Shown: positions 33,641-42,404 of the stretch, in pieces | Layout: every line of letters begins with the position of its first letter | How positions within the stretch are numbered: the stretch's first letter is position 1 | Assembly: GCA_020633555.1 (NCBI GenBank) | Contig: JACKDL010000016.1 | Coordinates: 62,001-126,000, forward strand | Direction: 5' to 3' | Length of the DNA: 64,000 nt | DNA from: Myxococcales bacterium | GTDB taxonomy: Bacteria; Myxococcota_A; Bradymonadia; UBA7976; UBA1532 | Program-made: the position numbers and the translations under genes | Notes under the pieces: model-generated | Databases searched by the model: none | Told to the model about the DNA's origin: nothing | What the model saw: only the letters and a program-made list of their open reading frames with translations

Positions 33641-35341
33641 ATGCGTATCGTCTCGCGCGGCCTGAGCGCCGCGGTCATCGGCCTGCTGCTGAGCGGCCCC
33701 GCCCTGGCTCAGGATCAAGAGGACGTGGTGGTGGATGAGGTGGTGGAGGGCGGCGATCCCCGCCTGCCCCTGGCCACCGGCGCCCGCTTCCTGGAGGATC
33801 CGCTGGAGACGGTGGTGCAGCAGCGCCGCCGCCCCGACGTGGGCAAGCTGTACCTGGGGGTCGTGTCGGCCACCGAGATCCACGCCTACGAGAACCGCGA
33901 CTACCAGGCGCTGGACGAGTCCACCGATCAGCGGGTCATCGACACCGACGATCGGCGCAACTTCGGGCACACGGACATCGCGGCCACCCTGGCCTACCGC
34001 CCGCAGCAGGCCATCCAGCTCGACACCCAGCTCAAGTACGATCTGGTGTGGCGCGACGACGGCCTGGGCCGCACGGCCAACAACCCGGGCGTGTTCAACG
34101 TGTTCCGGCTGAGCATGACCTACGCCTTCGTGGAGTCGCAGGACTTCACGCTGAAGGCCACCTTCGGCCGCCAGCCCTTCCAGATCGGCGGCGTGCCCAC
34201 CGACTACATGCTGAACGGCACCCTGGACGCCATCACCGTGGACGCCGACTTCGGCGCCTTCGGCGGCCTGCGGATCCTGGCCATCGACTTCTTCGCCGGC
34301 CACGATCAGCCCGTGTCGGGCTACCAGTACTTCCGTGACGGCAGCGAGACGGTCTTCGGCCTGCGGGGCGAGACGAACACCCTGCGCACCGGCGCGGTGT
34401 ACGACTACGACCGCAAGTTCAAGGGCGGCGACGCCTTCGGCATGAAGGCCTACTACTTCTACGCCACCGTGGGCGGCGGGCCCATCGACCAGAGCGGCGC
34501 CAACATCACCTACGGCGGCACCCTGGGGAACTTCCGCGACCGCGACTACCAGCACATGATGGGGGCGCGGGCGAGCTACAAGATCGACTTCGGTGATACG
34601 GGCGCCCTGAACCTGTTCGGCGAGTTCGCCCGCTCGGCGGGCATCGACCGCCGGCCGGTGGTGGAGCGCGACGTGGACACCAGCGGCAACGCCTACGGCG
34701 GCGGGGCCGAGCTGAGCGTGCGCGGCGGCAAGCGCAGCAGCTTCTACCTGGAGGCAGACTTCTACCACTTCGACGGCGCCCAGTACGCCAGCGACGGGCT
34801 GGAGTTCGAGCGCGGCTTCGTGGGCTTCCGCGGCGCGCGCCTGGGCGGCCTGACCCTGGGTCGGCAGTCGGCCTGGCGGCCCTCGGCCCACCTGGACGCC
34901 TTCGGGGTGGATCACACGCCCCAGGACATCAGCCGCTCGGCGGGCACGCAGTTCATCCACGCCGCGGCGGGCACCCGGTTGGGCGACTACAGCCTGCGCT
35001 TCGACTTCTGGACCTTCACGGACACCAGCAGCACGTTCCTGGACCTGGACAACATCGACGCCATCGACGATCCGCCCTTCGGCCGCAGCCGCGCCGAGTT
35101 CGAGGCGCAGGCGCGGGCGGGCAAGACCCTGGGCCAGGAGTACGACATCGAGCTGTCGCGCCGTTTCGGCGACGGCGAGGACCGCAGCTCGGGCTTCCGG
35201 ATCTACACCAACTTCAGCGCCTTCCTGCCGGGCGACTACTACGCCACCAAGGTCAACCGGGTGGCGGGCCAGCGGCTGACGGCCCTGGGCGGCGACGCCA
35301 CCTTCTGGGCGTTCCGCTTCGGCACCATGGTGTCCTTCTGA
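33641..35341 (+). CDS. Outer-membrane beta-barrel protein
   Basis: A 566-residue protein with a signal peptide cleaved after ALA (GLLLSGPALAQ). Alternating polar/aromatic strands run throughout (LRILAIDFFAG, TLKATFGRQPFQ, SFYLEADFYHFDG) and the last residue is Phe (GTMVSF), the classical Omp C-terminal signature. The length would fit a 16-18-stranded porin-like barrel. Encoded between lipoprotein genes with near-zero spacing, it is the natural channel or scaffold of this operon. Substrate unknown. Confidence 0.75.
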   Translation: MRIVSRGLSAAVIGLLLSGPALAQDQEDVVVDEVVEGGDPRLPLATGARFLEDPLETVVQQRRRPDVGKLYLGVVSATEIHAYENRDYQALDESTDQRVIDTDDRRNFGHTDIAATLAYRPQQAIQLDTQLKYDLVWRDDGLGRTANNPGVFNVFRLSMTYAFVESQDFTLKATFGRQPFQIGGVPTDYMLNGTLDAITVDADFGAFGGLRILAIDFFAGHDQPVSGYQYFRDGSETVFGLRGETNTLRTGAVYDYDRKFKGGDAFGMKAYYFYATVGGGPIDQSGANITYGGTLGNFRDRDYQHMMGARASYKIDFGDTGALNLFGEFARSAGIDRRPVVERDVDTSGNAYGGGAELSVRGGKRSSFYLEADFYHFDGAQYASDGLEFERGFVGFRGARLGGLTLGRQSAWRPSAHLDAFGVDHTPQDISRSAGTQFIHAAAGTRLGDYSLRFDFWTFTDTSSTFLDLDNIDAIDDPPFGRSRAEFEAQARAGKTLGQEYDIELSRRFGDGEDRSSGFRIYTNFSAFLPGDYYATKVNRVAGQRLTALGGDATFWAFRFGTMVSF

Positions 35342-36219
35342 TGGGCCGGCACACCGCGAGCCTCAGCGCCCTGGCGCTCGCGGCCCTGGCCGCGTGCAAC
35401 ACGGTGCCCGAGCCGGACGATCGCGGCGAGTCGGTGGGCTACCGCACCGGCACCGCCGAGGACGACTTCCTGAGCAACGGCGAGCGCGGCAACGTGAACG
35501 TCACCGAGGTGAACTGGGCGGGCAGCGTGCGCCTGGACGCCCAGGGCCGGGCGGTGCACGACCCGGGTGACGTGTTCATCGAGCTGCAGAACAAGCACCC
35601 CCGGCCCATGCACCTGACGGGCTGGATCCTGACCATCGACTACGGCACCTACGCCGACGGGCGGCACTGGGGGAACACCAGCGGGCTGCGCAGCCGGCGG
35701 GAGTTCGTGATTCCGCCGCGGGTGAACGGCGCGCCGGTGGAGCCCAACGGGTTCGTCACCATCGCCGCCCGGGACGGCGGGGCCTTCGGGCGCATCCCCT
35801 GCGACGAGGCCCCCGAGGACGTGCGGGTGACCGCCGACGGCACCTGCTTCCTGGCCGACTACTACATTGAAGAGCTGACGCTGCCCCACGGGCCCTTCGA
35901 GATCACCCTGCGGGATCTGGACGAGCGCCTCATCGACGGCGGCGGCGACGACCGCAAGCTGCCCTTCGCGGGGGCCTGGGACCTGGTGACCACCCGGTCC
36001 ATGGAGCGCATCCAACTCATCTTCAACAACCGGGGCAACCGCGACGCGGCGTGGCACACCTACGCGCTGAGCGACTGGAACGACGGCGATCGGGGCATCC
36101 TGCACCAGGAGCTGCGGCGCTTCGTGCACCCCGACTACCGGGCGCGCACGTTCGCCAGCCCGGGCATGCCCAACAGCCCGGACTACTCGGGCTTCGTGTC
36201 GTCGGGGGACTTCCAATGA
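35341..36219 (+). CDS. Lamin-tail-domain-like lipoprotein
   Basis: A 292-residue lipoprotein (signal ending LAACN). The ATG at 35341 overlaps the previous stop by one base. Residues ~50-200 (VNVTEVNWAGS, DVFIELQNKHPRPMHLTGWIL) match the lamin tail domain (LTD), an immunoglobulin-like fold often fused to secreted nucleases and phosphohydrolases in bacteria. The C-terminus ends FASPGMPNSPDYSG, also typical of LTD proteins. No catalytic residues. The next gene overlaps it by ATGA. Confidence 0.7.
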   Translation: MGRHTASLSALALAALAACNTVPEPDDRGESVGYRTGTAEDDFLSNGERGNVNVTEVNWAGSVRLDAQGRAVHDPGDVFIELQNKHPRPMHLTGWILTIDYGTYADGRHWGNTSGLRSRREFVIPPRVNGAPVEPNGFVTIAARDGGAFGRIPCDEAPEDVRVTADGTCFLADYYIEELTLPHGPFEITLRDLDERLIDGGGDDRKLPFAGAWDLVTTRSMERIQLIFNNRGNRDAAWHTYALSDWNDGDRGILHQELRRFVHPDYRARTFASPGMPNSPDYSGFVSSGDFQ

Positions 36220-37496
36220 GCCGCACCGCGACCCTTCTGGCGGCCCTGGCCCTGCTGCTGGGCGCCTGCGACACCAGCGACCCCCGGCCCGAGGCCTTCG
36301 GCGGCGACACCGCCCCGGTGCACACCGAGACGGACTACTTCGAGAAGTTCGAGGCCATCATCGTCAGCCCGGAGGGCACGGGCATCACCGCCGCGGCGCT
36401 GGAGCAGCGGGCGGTGAGCCTGGTGGCCGAGGCCGAGGGCGAGATCGTGGCGGCCTTCGCGCGGCTGGAGAGCACGGCCATCGCCGAGGCCCTGGTGGCG
36501 GCGAAGGACCGGGGGCTCAGCGTGTTCATCGCCGCCGACACCGACGCCCGGGGCGACGCGGGCTTCGCCGTGCTGCGCGACGGTGGGGTGCCGGTGGTGT
36601 TCGGCAACGGGCCCATCACCTGGAGCCCGCAGCCCGGCATGAACGTGCGCCGACTGGGCAGCCAGAACCGCATGACCCACACCATGATCATCGCCGACGG
36701 GCTGCGGCTGCTGGCGGTGACGGGCGGGTTTTTCGATCCCACCGACGAGGCCGCGGTGGCGAGCCGCTGGCAGGTGGGCTTCGCCGCGGTGGGCCAGATC
36801 TTCTGCAAGGACTTCCGGCACACCCTGCGGCAGCTCGTGGCGGGCACCTTCGCCACCACGCTGACGCTGTTCGGGGCCAGCACCTCGGCGGACGGCAACA
36901 ACCGCACGGTCTACCCCATCGAGGATGGGGTGGTGGAGGCCTACTACGGGCCCCAGGAGCCGCTGGCCAAGCACATGATCGACGAGATCTACCGGGCGCG
37001 GTCGAGCGTGTGGATCGCCAGCCAGACGTTTGCCAACGAGGCCCTGGTGGACGCCCTGCGCTACAAGGTGCGGGCCGGCTTCGACGTGCGCGTGCTGGTG
37101 CCCACCTCGGCCCGGGGCGAGGGCTACACCTTCGACGACTACACCGAGCGGGTGGGCCTGGTGCAGGCCCTGGAGACCGCCCTGGCCGCCGACGGGGTGG
37201 AGGGTGTCATCCGTGAGAAGGCCGCGCCCATGGGCACGGTGGTGATCCTGGACGCCATCCGCAGCCCCATCAACGGCAGCAAGTACGCGGGTCAGGCGCT
37301 CATCTCGAGCCAGCCCCTGTCGAGCACCATCGCCTTCGGGCCCACCGAGCTGCGCGACGGCAGCCTGCCGGGGCGGCCGAGCGATGTGTTCACCGACGGC
37401 CACATGGTGGTGCTGCGCGAGAACAACGCCAACCCCGGCACGGGCGACTTCCCGGCGGCGGTGGCGTGGTTCGAGGCCCTGTGGGAGGTGGAGTGA
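36216..37496 (+). CDS. Degenerate phospholipase D-superfamily lipoprotein
   Basis: A 426-residue lipoprotein (signal ends LLLGAC). It has two PLD-like halves: TAIAEALVAAKDRGLSVFIA with MTHTMIIADG (first HKD position, Lys replaced by Met), and KHMIDEIYRARSSVWIASQ (second half, no HKD). Because both catalytic HxK motifs are damaged, it is probably not an active phosphodiesterase and may be a structural partner of the active paralogue downstream. ATGA overlap with the gene before; one-base overlap with the gene after. Confidence 0.7.
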   Translation: MSRTATLLAALALLLGACDTSDPRPEAFGGDTAPVHTETDYFEKFEAIIVSPEGTGITAAALEQRAVSLVAEAEGEIVAAFARLESTAIAEALVAAKDRGLSVFIAADTDARGDAGFAVLRDGGVPVVFGNGPITWSPQPGMNVRRLGSQNRMTHTMIIADGLRLLAVTGGFFDPTDEAAVASRWQVGFAAVGQIFCKDFRHTLRQLVAGTFATTLTLFGASTSADGNNRTVYPIEDGVVEAYYGPQEPLAKHMIDEIYRARSSVWIASQTFANEALVDALRYKVRAGFDVRVLVPTSARGEGYTFDDYTERVGLVQALETALAADGVEGVIREKAAPMGTVVILDAIRSPINGSKYAGQALISSQPLSSTIAFGPTELRDGSLPGRPSDVFTDGHMVVLRENNANPGTGDFPAAVAWFEALWEVE

Positions 37497-39508
37497 TGCG
37501 CGGGCGACTGTGGGGCCTGGGGCTGTGCGTGGCCCTGGGGCTGGGCGCGGGCCTGGCGGGCTGCGACACCGAGCTGAGCGCCGCCGACAAGCGGGCGATG
37601 GTCACGCCCAAGGTCGAGGCGTACTTCAACTACCCGGGCAGCAACGAGGCCAACGGCATCAACACCACGGCCGATGACATCGTGGTGCAGCTCATCGACC
37701 GGTCGCGGCAGACCATCGACTTCGCGGTGATGGGCTTCAGCCAGCGCACGGTGGTGCAGGCGCTGGTGCGGGCGTTCTTCCGCGGGGTGCAGCTACGCTT
37801 CGTGGGCGATGCCAAGCACGCCTTCGGCAACGTGCTGGGCTACGACGAGATGGACCGGCTGAACGTGCCGTTCCAGGTGGGCAACCAGAACCACATCATG
37901 CACAACAAGTTCTTCGTGTTCGACGGGCGCATCGTCGTCACGGGCACGGGGAACATCACGCCCACCGGCTTCGACCGCAACGACAACAACTGGGTGATCA
38001 TCGACTCGCCCCAGGTGGCGGCGGACTTCACGGCGGAGTTCAACCAGATGTTCGCCGGGCGCTTCGGCTACGCGAAGCAGCGGCTGGACAACGGCAACCG
38101 GTTCCAGGTGGGCGACACGGCGGTGGAGATCCACTTCTCGCCGCAGGAGGACACCGTCGGGCGCATGCTCGAGGCCATCCGCAACGCCACCCACTCGGTG
38201 GAGTTCACCATCTTCGCCTTCACCAAGGACCAGGTGGGCGCGGCCTTCATCAGCAAGCACGAGGAGTTCGAGCACTACAACGCGTGCTGTGATCCCGCCC
38301 GCGCCATCGACCTGGACGAGGCCGCGCGCGCGGAGTGCAACCTGACCGTGGCCTGCGAGCGGCCCTTCGTGCGCAAGTACGTGCGCGGCGTCATCGACAC
38401 CAGCCAGCTCCACAGCAACGGCCCGTACCACGAGGCCTACCGCATGCTGATCAACGGGCTGGACCTGCGCATCGACGGCAACGACAACGCCCGCCAGCCC
38501 GGCGACTACCAGGCGGGCGGCGGCCGGCTGCATACCAAGACCATGATCATGGACGCCGGCACCGATCACGGGGTGGTGCTGACGGGCAGCTTCAACTGGT
38601 CGTCGAGCGCCACCATCAGCAACGACGAGACGCTGATGGTGCTGGACAGCTCGCGCATCGCCCGGGCCTACCACACCTACTTCGATCTGCTGTGGCGCAT
38701 CGGGAAGAACTTCGGGCGGCAGTGGATCGGCGACGACACGGGCCTGAAGCCGGGCGACGTGGTGTTCAACGAGATCATGTGGGACGGCTGGAACGGCGAC
38801 TGCCTGCACCGCAGTCAGCCGGGCCTCACCGTGCCCTGCGATGATCCCGAGGCGGGGCAGTTCGATCAGATCGACAACGACGAGTTCATCGAGCTGCTGA
38901 ACACCACCGATCGGCCCATCGACCTGAGCATGTGGAACATCGCCAACGAGCACGACTTCGCCGTGGGCCTGTACCCGGGCACGGTGATCGGGCCCTACGA
39001 GCGGTTCCTGATCCTGGGCCACAACACCGAGCCCTACGACGATCTGCGGCCGCAGTTCCGCGGCGGGGCCTACCAGAACCCCGACTTCGTGATGAACATG
39101 GCCAACGACGCCCGCTTCCTGCGGATGAACCTGCGCAACGCCGACTTCGCGCTGCGGCTGGTGGATCCCAAGGGCAACGTCATGGACTACGCCGGTGACG
39201 GCGGTCCACCGTTTGCCGGCGGGCGCAGCACCGCCGACGCCACCACGAAGAACTACTCGATGGTGCGCGTGCACTTCGACTGTGCCGAGCAGGCCGACTG
39301 CTTCCCCATCCGCGACGGGCGGGACCGGGCGAGCTGGGCCCGCGGCGAGCAGACGGGCGAGAACGTGCGCGAGGCGTACCGCGACCACATCTTCGCCACC
39401 CCGGGCGAGGCGAACGACGACGCCGAGGCCTTCCCCGCCGAGGATCCCAACTGGCGCTCGGCCAGCGGCGAGCGGGACGGCACCTACGCCGCGCCGCCGC
39501 GGGACTGA
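37496..39508 (+). CDS. Phospholipase D-superfamily lipoprotein with lamin-tail domain
   Basis: A 670-residue lipoprotein (signal ends GLAGC). Two complete HxK(x)4D motifs are present: His136/Lys138 in HNKFFVFDGRIVVTGTGN and His346/Lys348 in HTKTMIMDAG, followed by SFNWSS. This pair forms the active site of PLD-type nucleases, phospholipases and cardiolipin synthases. Residues ~420-640 are a lamin tail domain (VVFNEIMWDGW, NDEFIELLNTTDRPIDLS). The combination of signal, PLD and LTD fits an extracellular nuclease or phospholipase. It ends the operon 14 bp from the convergent regulator gene. Confidence 0.85.
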   Translation: MRGRLWGLGLCVALGLGAGLAGCDTELSAADKRAMVTPKVEAYFNYPGSNEANGINTTADDIVVQLIDRSRQTIDFAVMGFSQRTVVQALVRAFFRGVQLRFVGDAKHAFGNVLGYDEMDRLNVPFQVGNQNHIMHNKFFVFDGRIVVTGTGNITPTGFDRNDNNWVIIDSPQVAADFTAEFNQMFAGRFGYAKQRLDNGNRFQVGDTAVEIHFSPQEDTVGRMLEAIRNATHSVEFTIFAFTKDQVGAAFISKHEEFEHYNACCDPARAIDLDEAARAECNLTVACERPFVRKYVRGVIDTSQLHSNGPYHEAYRMLINGLDLRIDGNDNARQPGDYQAGGGRLHTKTMIMDAGTDHGVVLTGSFNWSSSATISNDETLMVLDSSRIARAYHTYFDLLWRIGKNFGRQWIGDDTGLKPGDVVFNEIMWDGWNGDCLHRSQPGLTVPCDDPEAGQFDQIDNDEFIELLNTTDRPIDLSMWNIANEHDFAVGLYPGTVIGPYERFLILGHNTEPYDDLRPQFRGGAYQNPDFVMNMANDARFLRMNLRNADFALRLVDPKGNVMDYAGDGGPPFAGGRSTADATTKNYSMVRVHFDCAEQADCFPIRDGRDRASWARGEQTGENVREAYRDHIFATPGEANDDAEAFPAEDPNWRSASGERDGTYAAPPRD

Positions 39509-39522
39509 CGGGCCGCAGAGGC

Positions 39523-42288
39523 TCAACCGCCGAGGATCCGCCAGACCCCCACCAGCGCGTAGCCGTCCTCCAGCGTCTCGATGACCTCGGCGCCGGCGGG
39601 CCCCAGCCGGCCGCGCAGCTTGCGCACCGCCACCCGCAGGCGGTTGTCGTGCTGCAGCGGGTGGTAGTCGTCGATGCCCCAGGCGCGGGCGATGAGCTGC
39701 TCCTTGTCCGCCCGACCGCCCAGATCCAGCAGGGCCTCCAGCAGGCCGCGCAGGGTGGCGTGGCGGCTCAGGTCGCCCACCACCTCGGGGCCGCACCAGA
39801 CCACCCCACGGGCCTGGTCCAGGCCCCACCCGGGCGCCCACGCCTCGGGGCCCGTGACCCCGTCGGCGCGCTGCCAGCCGGGCAGGGCCGTGGCCTCGAA
39901 GGCGGCGGCCTCCAGCGGATCCAGCGGGCCGTCGGCGCCCAGCCACCAGCGGGCCCAGCGGCAGCGGGTGCGCGCGCCGGCGCGGTCGGCAGCCCATGCC
40001 TCGAGCTGCTCAGGCGGCGCCAGGCGGCCCTGGGCGAAGAACGCGGCCTCCTCGGCCAGCCGTGGCAGCCGCAGCGTGGCGGCGACGGCGGCCACCGCGG
40101 CGGCGGTGCGGGCCAGGTGATCGGCGTCACCGCGGGCGAAGGCGGTCCACAGGCGCAGCCGGTGGATGTCGAGCTGCTGCAGGGTGTGGCCGCCTGGCTC
40201 CAGCAGGCCCCACGCGGCGTCCAGGGCGGCGTCGGCGGCCTCTGCGGCGCCGGCGGCCAGGCGGGCGGTGGCGTGGGCCAGGGTGACCAGTGCCTGGTGC
40301 TCCCGCGGGGTGGCCGCCAGGGCGGGGTCGTCCAGGGGCGGGGCCGCGAGCGCGTGGCCCCAGCGGGCGGCGTGGCGGGCGCGCGTGAGGTCGCGGTTGG
40401 TGGCCATGAGGCCGGTGGGCACCTCGGCGGGCTGGGGCGGGCCCAGGGCCTCGGGGGGGCGGGCCTCGTTCAGGGCGACCCGCGCCAGGAGCTGATCGGC
40501 AAAGGCGCGCACGTCGGCGGCCATGCCGGGGCCCATGCGGTCGCAGTCGTGGGCCAGGGCGCGCACCGTGGCCTCGAAGTCGGCGGGGGCGCCCTGCCAC
40601 TCGTCGGCCACCACCTGCGAGGCGCGCACGAACAGCAGCCGCGCAGCGGGGATGTGCCCGGCGCGCTCCAGGCGATCGGCGATGGCCCGGGCGCGGTCGA
40701 AGGCGGCCCGCTGGGCGAAGGCGTTGGCGGCCATCTCCAGGGTGATGCGGCCCGACAGGGCGTCGCCGGCCCGGTCGGCCCGGGTGGCCAGCAGGCCCTC
40801 CAGCACCCGCTCGGCGTCGCGCAGGCGCTGGCCCATGAGGTACAGCCGGGCCATGCCCAGCCAGCCGCGCAGGGCCAGGGCGGGGGACAGGCCGCCGGCG
40901 CCCAGCAGGGCCTCCACCCGGGCCGCGGCGGCGTCGCCGTCGCCGGTGAGGGCGGCCACCTCGGCCTCCAGGAGCGCGGCCTCGACGGCGACGGCGCCGG
41001 CCCGTTCCTCCAGGGCGGCGCAGTGGGTGAGCGCGTCGGCGAAGCGCCCCTGGCCGAAGCGACCGCGCGCGGCCTCCAGCCGCGCCAGGTCGCGGCCGCG
41101 GGGGGTGGGGGCCTGGGACAGGGCCACGGCGGCGGCGGCCACCGCCCCTTCGCCGTCGCCGGCCTGACGGGCCACGCGCGCGCTCAGCAAGTGCCCCAGC
41201 CAGCTCCGGGCCTCGCCGACCACGGCGTCGCGGGCGGCGGGGTCACCCCACTCCCGAGCGCACCAGCGGTGCCAGTCGGCCAGCTCGGCGTGGGCGGCGA
41301 GGGCGGCGGGGGCGGCCTCCAGCAGGCGGAAGGCGTCCCCGGCCAGGCCGCGCTCGCACAGGGCGTGGCCCACCCGGGTCAGCAGGGCCTGCGCGGCGGC
41401 GCCGTGGCCGTGGATCAGCCACAGGCGCAGGGCCTCCAGGTGGGCGTCGTCGTGGGCCGGCAGCGCGGCCAGCCGCTGCGCCAGGGCGTGGGCCTCGGCG
41501 GGGTCGGTGGGCGCGGGCGGCGGGCGGCGCAGGGCCACGGCGTCGCCGGCCCGGGCCAGCTCGCCGGCGTGGTCCAGGGCGCGCAGATCGGGGCTGTCAG
41601 GGGCCAGGCCCAGGGCGGCCAGCATGGGGCCGTCGGCGGGGCGGCGCAGCCAGGCGAGCCGGGCCCGGGTGGCCGCCAGGGCGTCGTCGTCCACCGCGGG
41701 CAGCGGGGGGGGCGGGGTGGTGGCGGCCTGCGGCGCCAGGCGCAGGGCGGGAGCGGCCTGGACCAACCCGGCAGGGGCGACGCGGGCGGTGAGGATCCAA
41801 CGGCTGACCTGGGCGTAGCGGGCCAGATCAGACAACAGGGCCAGATCGGGGGCGCCCAGGGTGTCCACGTCGTCCACCACCACCAACCAGCGGCCGGCGT
41901 CGGCCAGGTCGATGAGCGCGGCGCGGGCGGCGGCCGCGTCGATGGCCAGCGGCCCCCAGTCGGGCGAGGGCAGGTCGCCCAGGGCCAGGATGCGCCGCAG
42001 GCGGGCTTCGAGCGGCTCGGCGCCCAGGGCGGCGGCGCCCACGTGGGCGGCGTGCTCGGGGTGGCCGCCGTCGGCGCGCCAGCGGGCGGCGGCGGCCAGG
42101 GCCAGGGCGCTCTTGCCGCTCTGGGGCGGGCCGTGCAGCAGGGCCACCGGCCCTTGGGCCAGCCAGCCGGTGACTGTGGCCAGCTCGGGGCCTCGATCAC
42201 GAAAGCCCGGCGGCGGGTTTGGCAGGCGGAACGCCAACGGCAGCAGCGATTTCCCGGAGGGGGCGGGGGCCGGGACATCACGGGACAT
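39523..42288 (-). CDS. P-loop ATPase-TPR protein with C-terminal winged-helix domain
   Basis: A 921-residue cytoplasmic protein; the ATG at 42288 has gaggtggag upstream. Residues 53-60 are a Walker A motif (GPPQSGKS) and WLVVVDDVD is Walker B. Residues ~270-800 are helical Ala/Leu repeats of TPR type. The last ~95 residues form an OmpR-type winged helix (KEQLIARAWGIDDY, LRVAVRKLRGRLGP, IETLEDGYALVG). This is the STAND regulator design, but with the DNA-binding domain at the C-terminus in OmpR form rather than an N-terminal SARP. Possible targets are the adjacent surface operon or the divergent lipoprotein gene. Confidence 0.75.
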   Translation of the reverse strand: MSRDVPAPAPSGKSLLPLAFRLPNPPPGFRDRGPELATVTGWLAQGPVALLHGPPQSGKSALALAAAARWRADGGHPEHAAHVGAAALGAEPLEARLRRILALGDLPSPDWGPLAIDAAAARAALIDLADAGRWLVVVDDVDTLGAPDLALLSDLARYAQVSRWILTARVAPAGLVQAAPALRLAPQAATTPPPPLPAVDDDALAATRARLAWLRRPADGPMLAALGLAPDSPDLRALDHAGELARAGDAVALRRPPPAPTDPAEAHALAQRLAALPAHDDAHLEALRLWLIHGHGAAAQALLTRVGHALCERGLAGDAFRLLEAAPAALAAHAELADWHRWCAREWGDPAARDAVVGEARSWLGHLLSARVARQAGDGEGAVAAAAVALSQAPTPRGRDLARLEAARGRFGQGRFADALTHCAALEERAGAVAVEAALLEAEVAALTGDGDAAAARVEALLGAGGLSPALALRGWLGMARLYLMGQRLRDAERVLEGLLATRADRAGDALSGRITLEMAANAFAQRAAFDRARAIADRLERAGHIPAARLLFVRASQVVADEWQGAPADFEATVRALAHDCDRMGPGMAADVRAFADQLLARVALNEARPPEALGPPQPAEVPTGLMATNRDLTRARHAARWGHALAAPPLDDPALAATPREHQALVTLAHATARLAAGAAEAADAALDAAWGLLEPGGHTLQQLDIHRLRLWTAFARGDADHLARTAAAVAAVAATLRLPRLAEEAAFFAQGRLAPPEQLEAWAADRAGARTRCRWARWWLGADGPLDPLEAAAFEATALPGWQRADGVTGPEAWAPGWGLDQARGVVWCGPEVVGDLSRHATLRGLLEALLDLGGRADKEQLIARAWGIDDYHPLQHDNRLRVAVRKLRGRLGPAGAEVIETLEDGYALVGVWRILGG

Positions 42289-42404
42289 CAGCTCCACCTC
42301 AATACGCGGCGGCCGGGCGGCGTTCAGGGGGCGCATCCAGCGAGGTGACCCCGGGCAAAGGGGCCCGGTCAGCCCGCGGAACGAAGCCACAAAGGAGCCA
42401 TACG

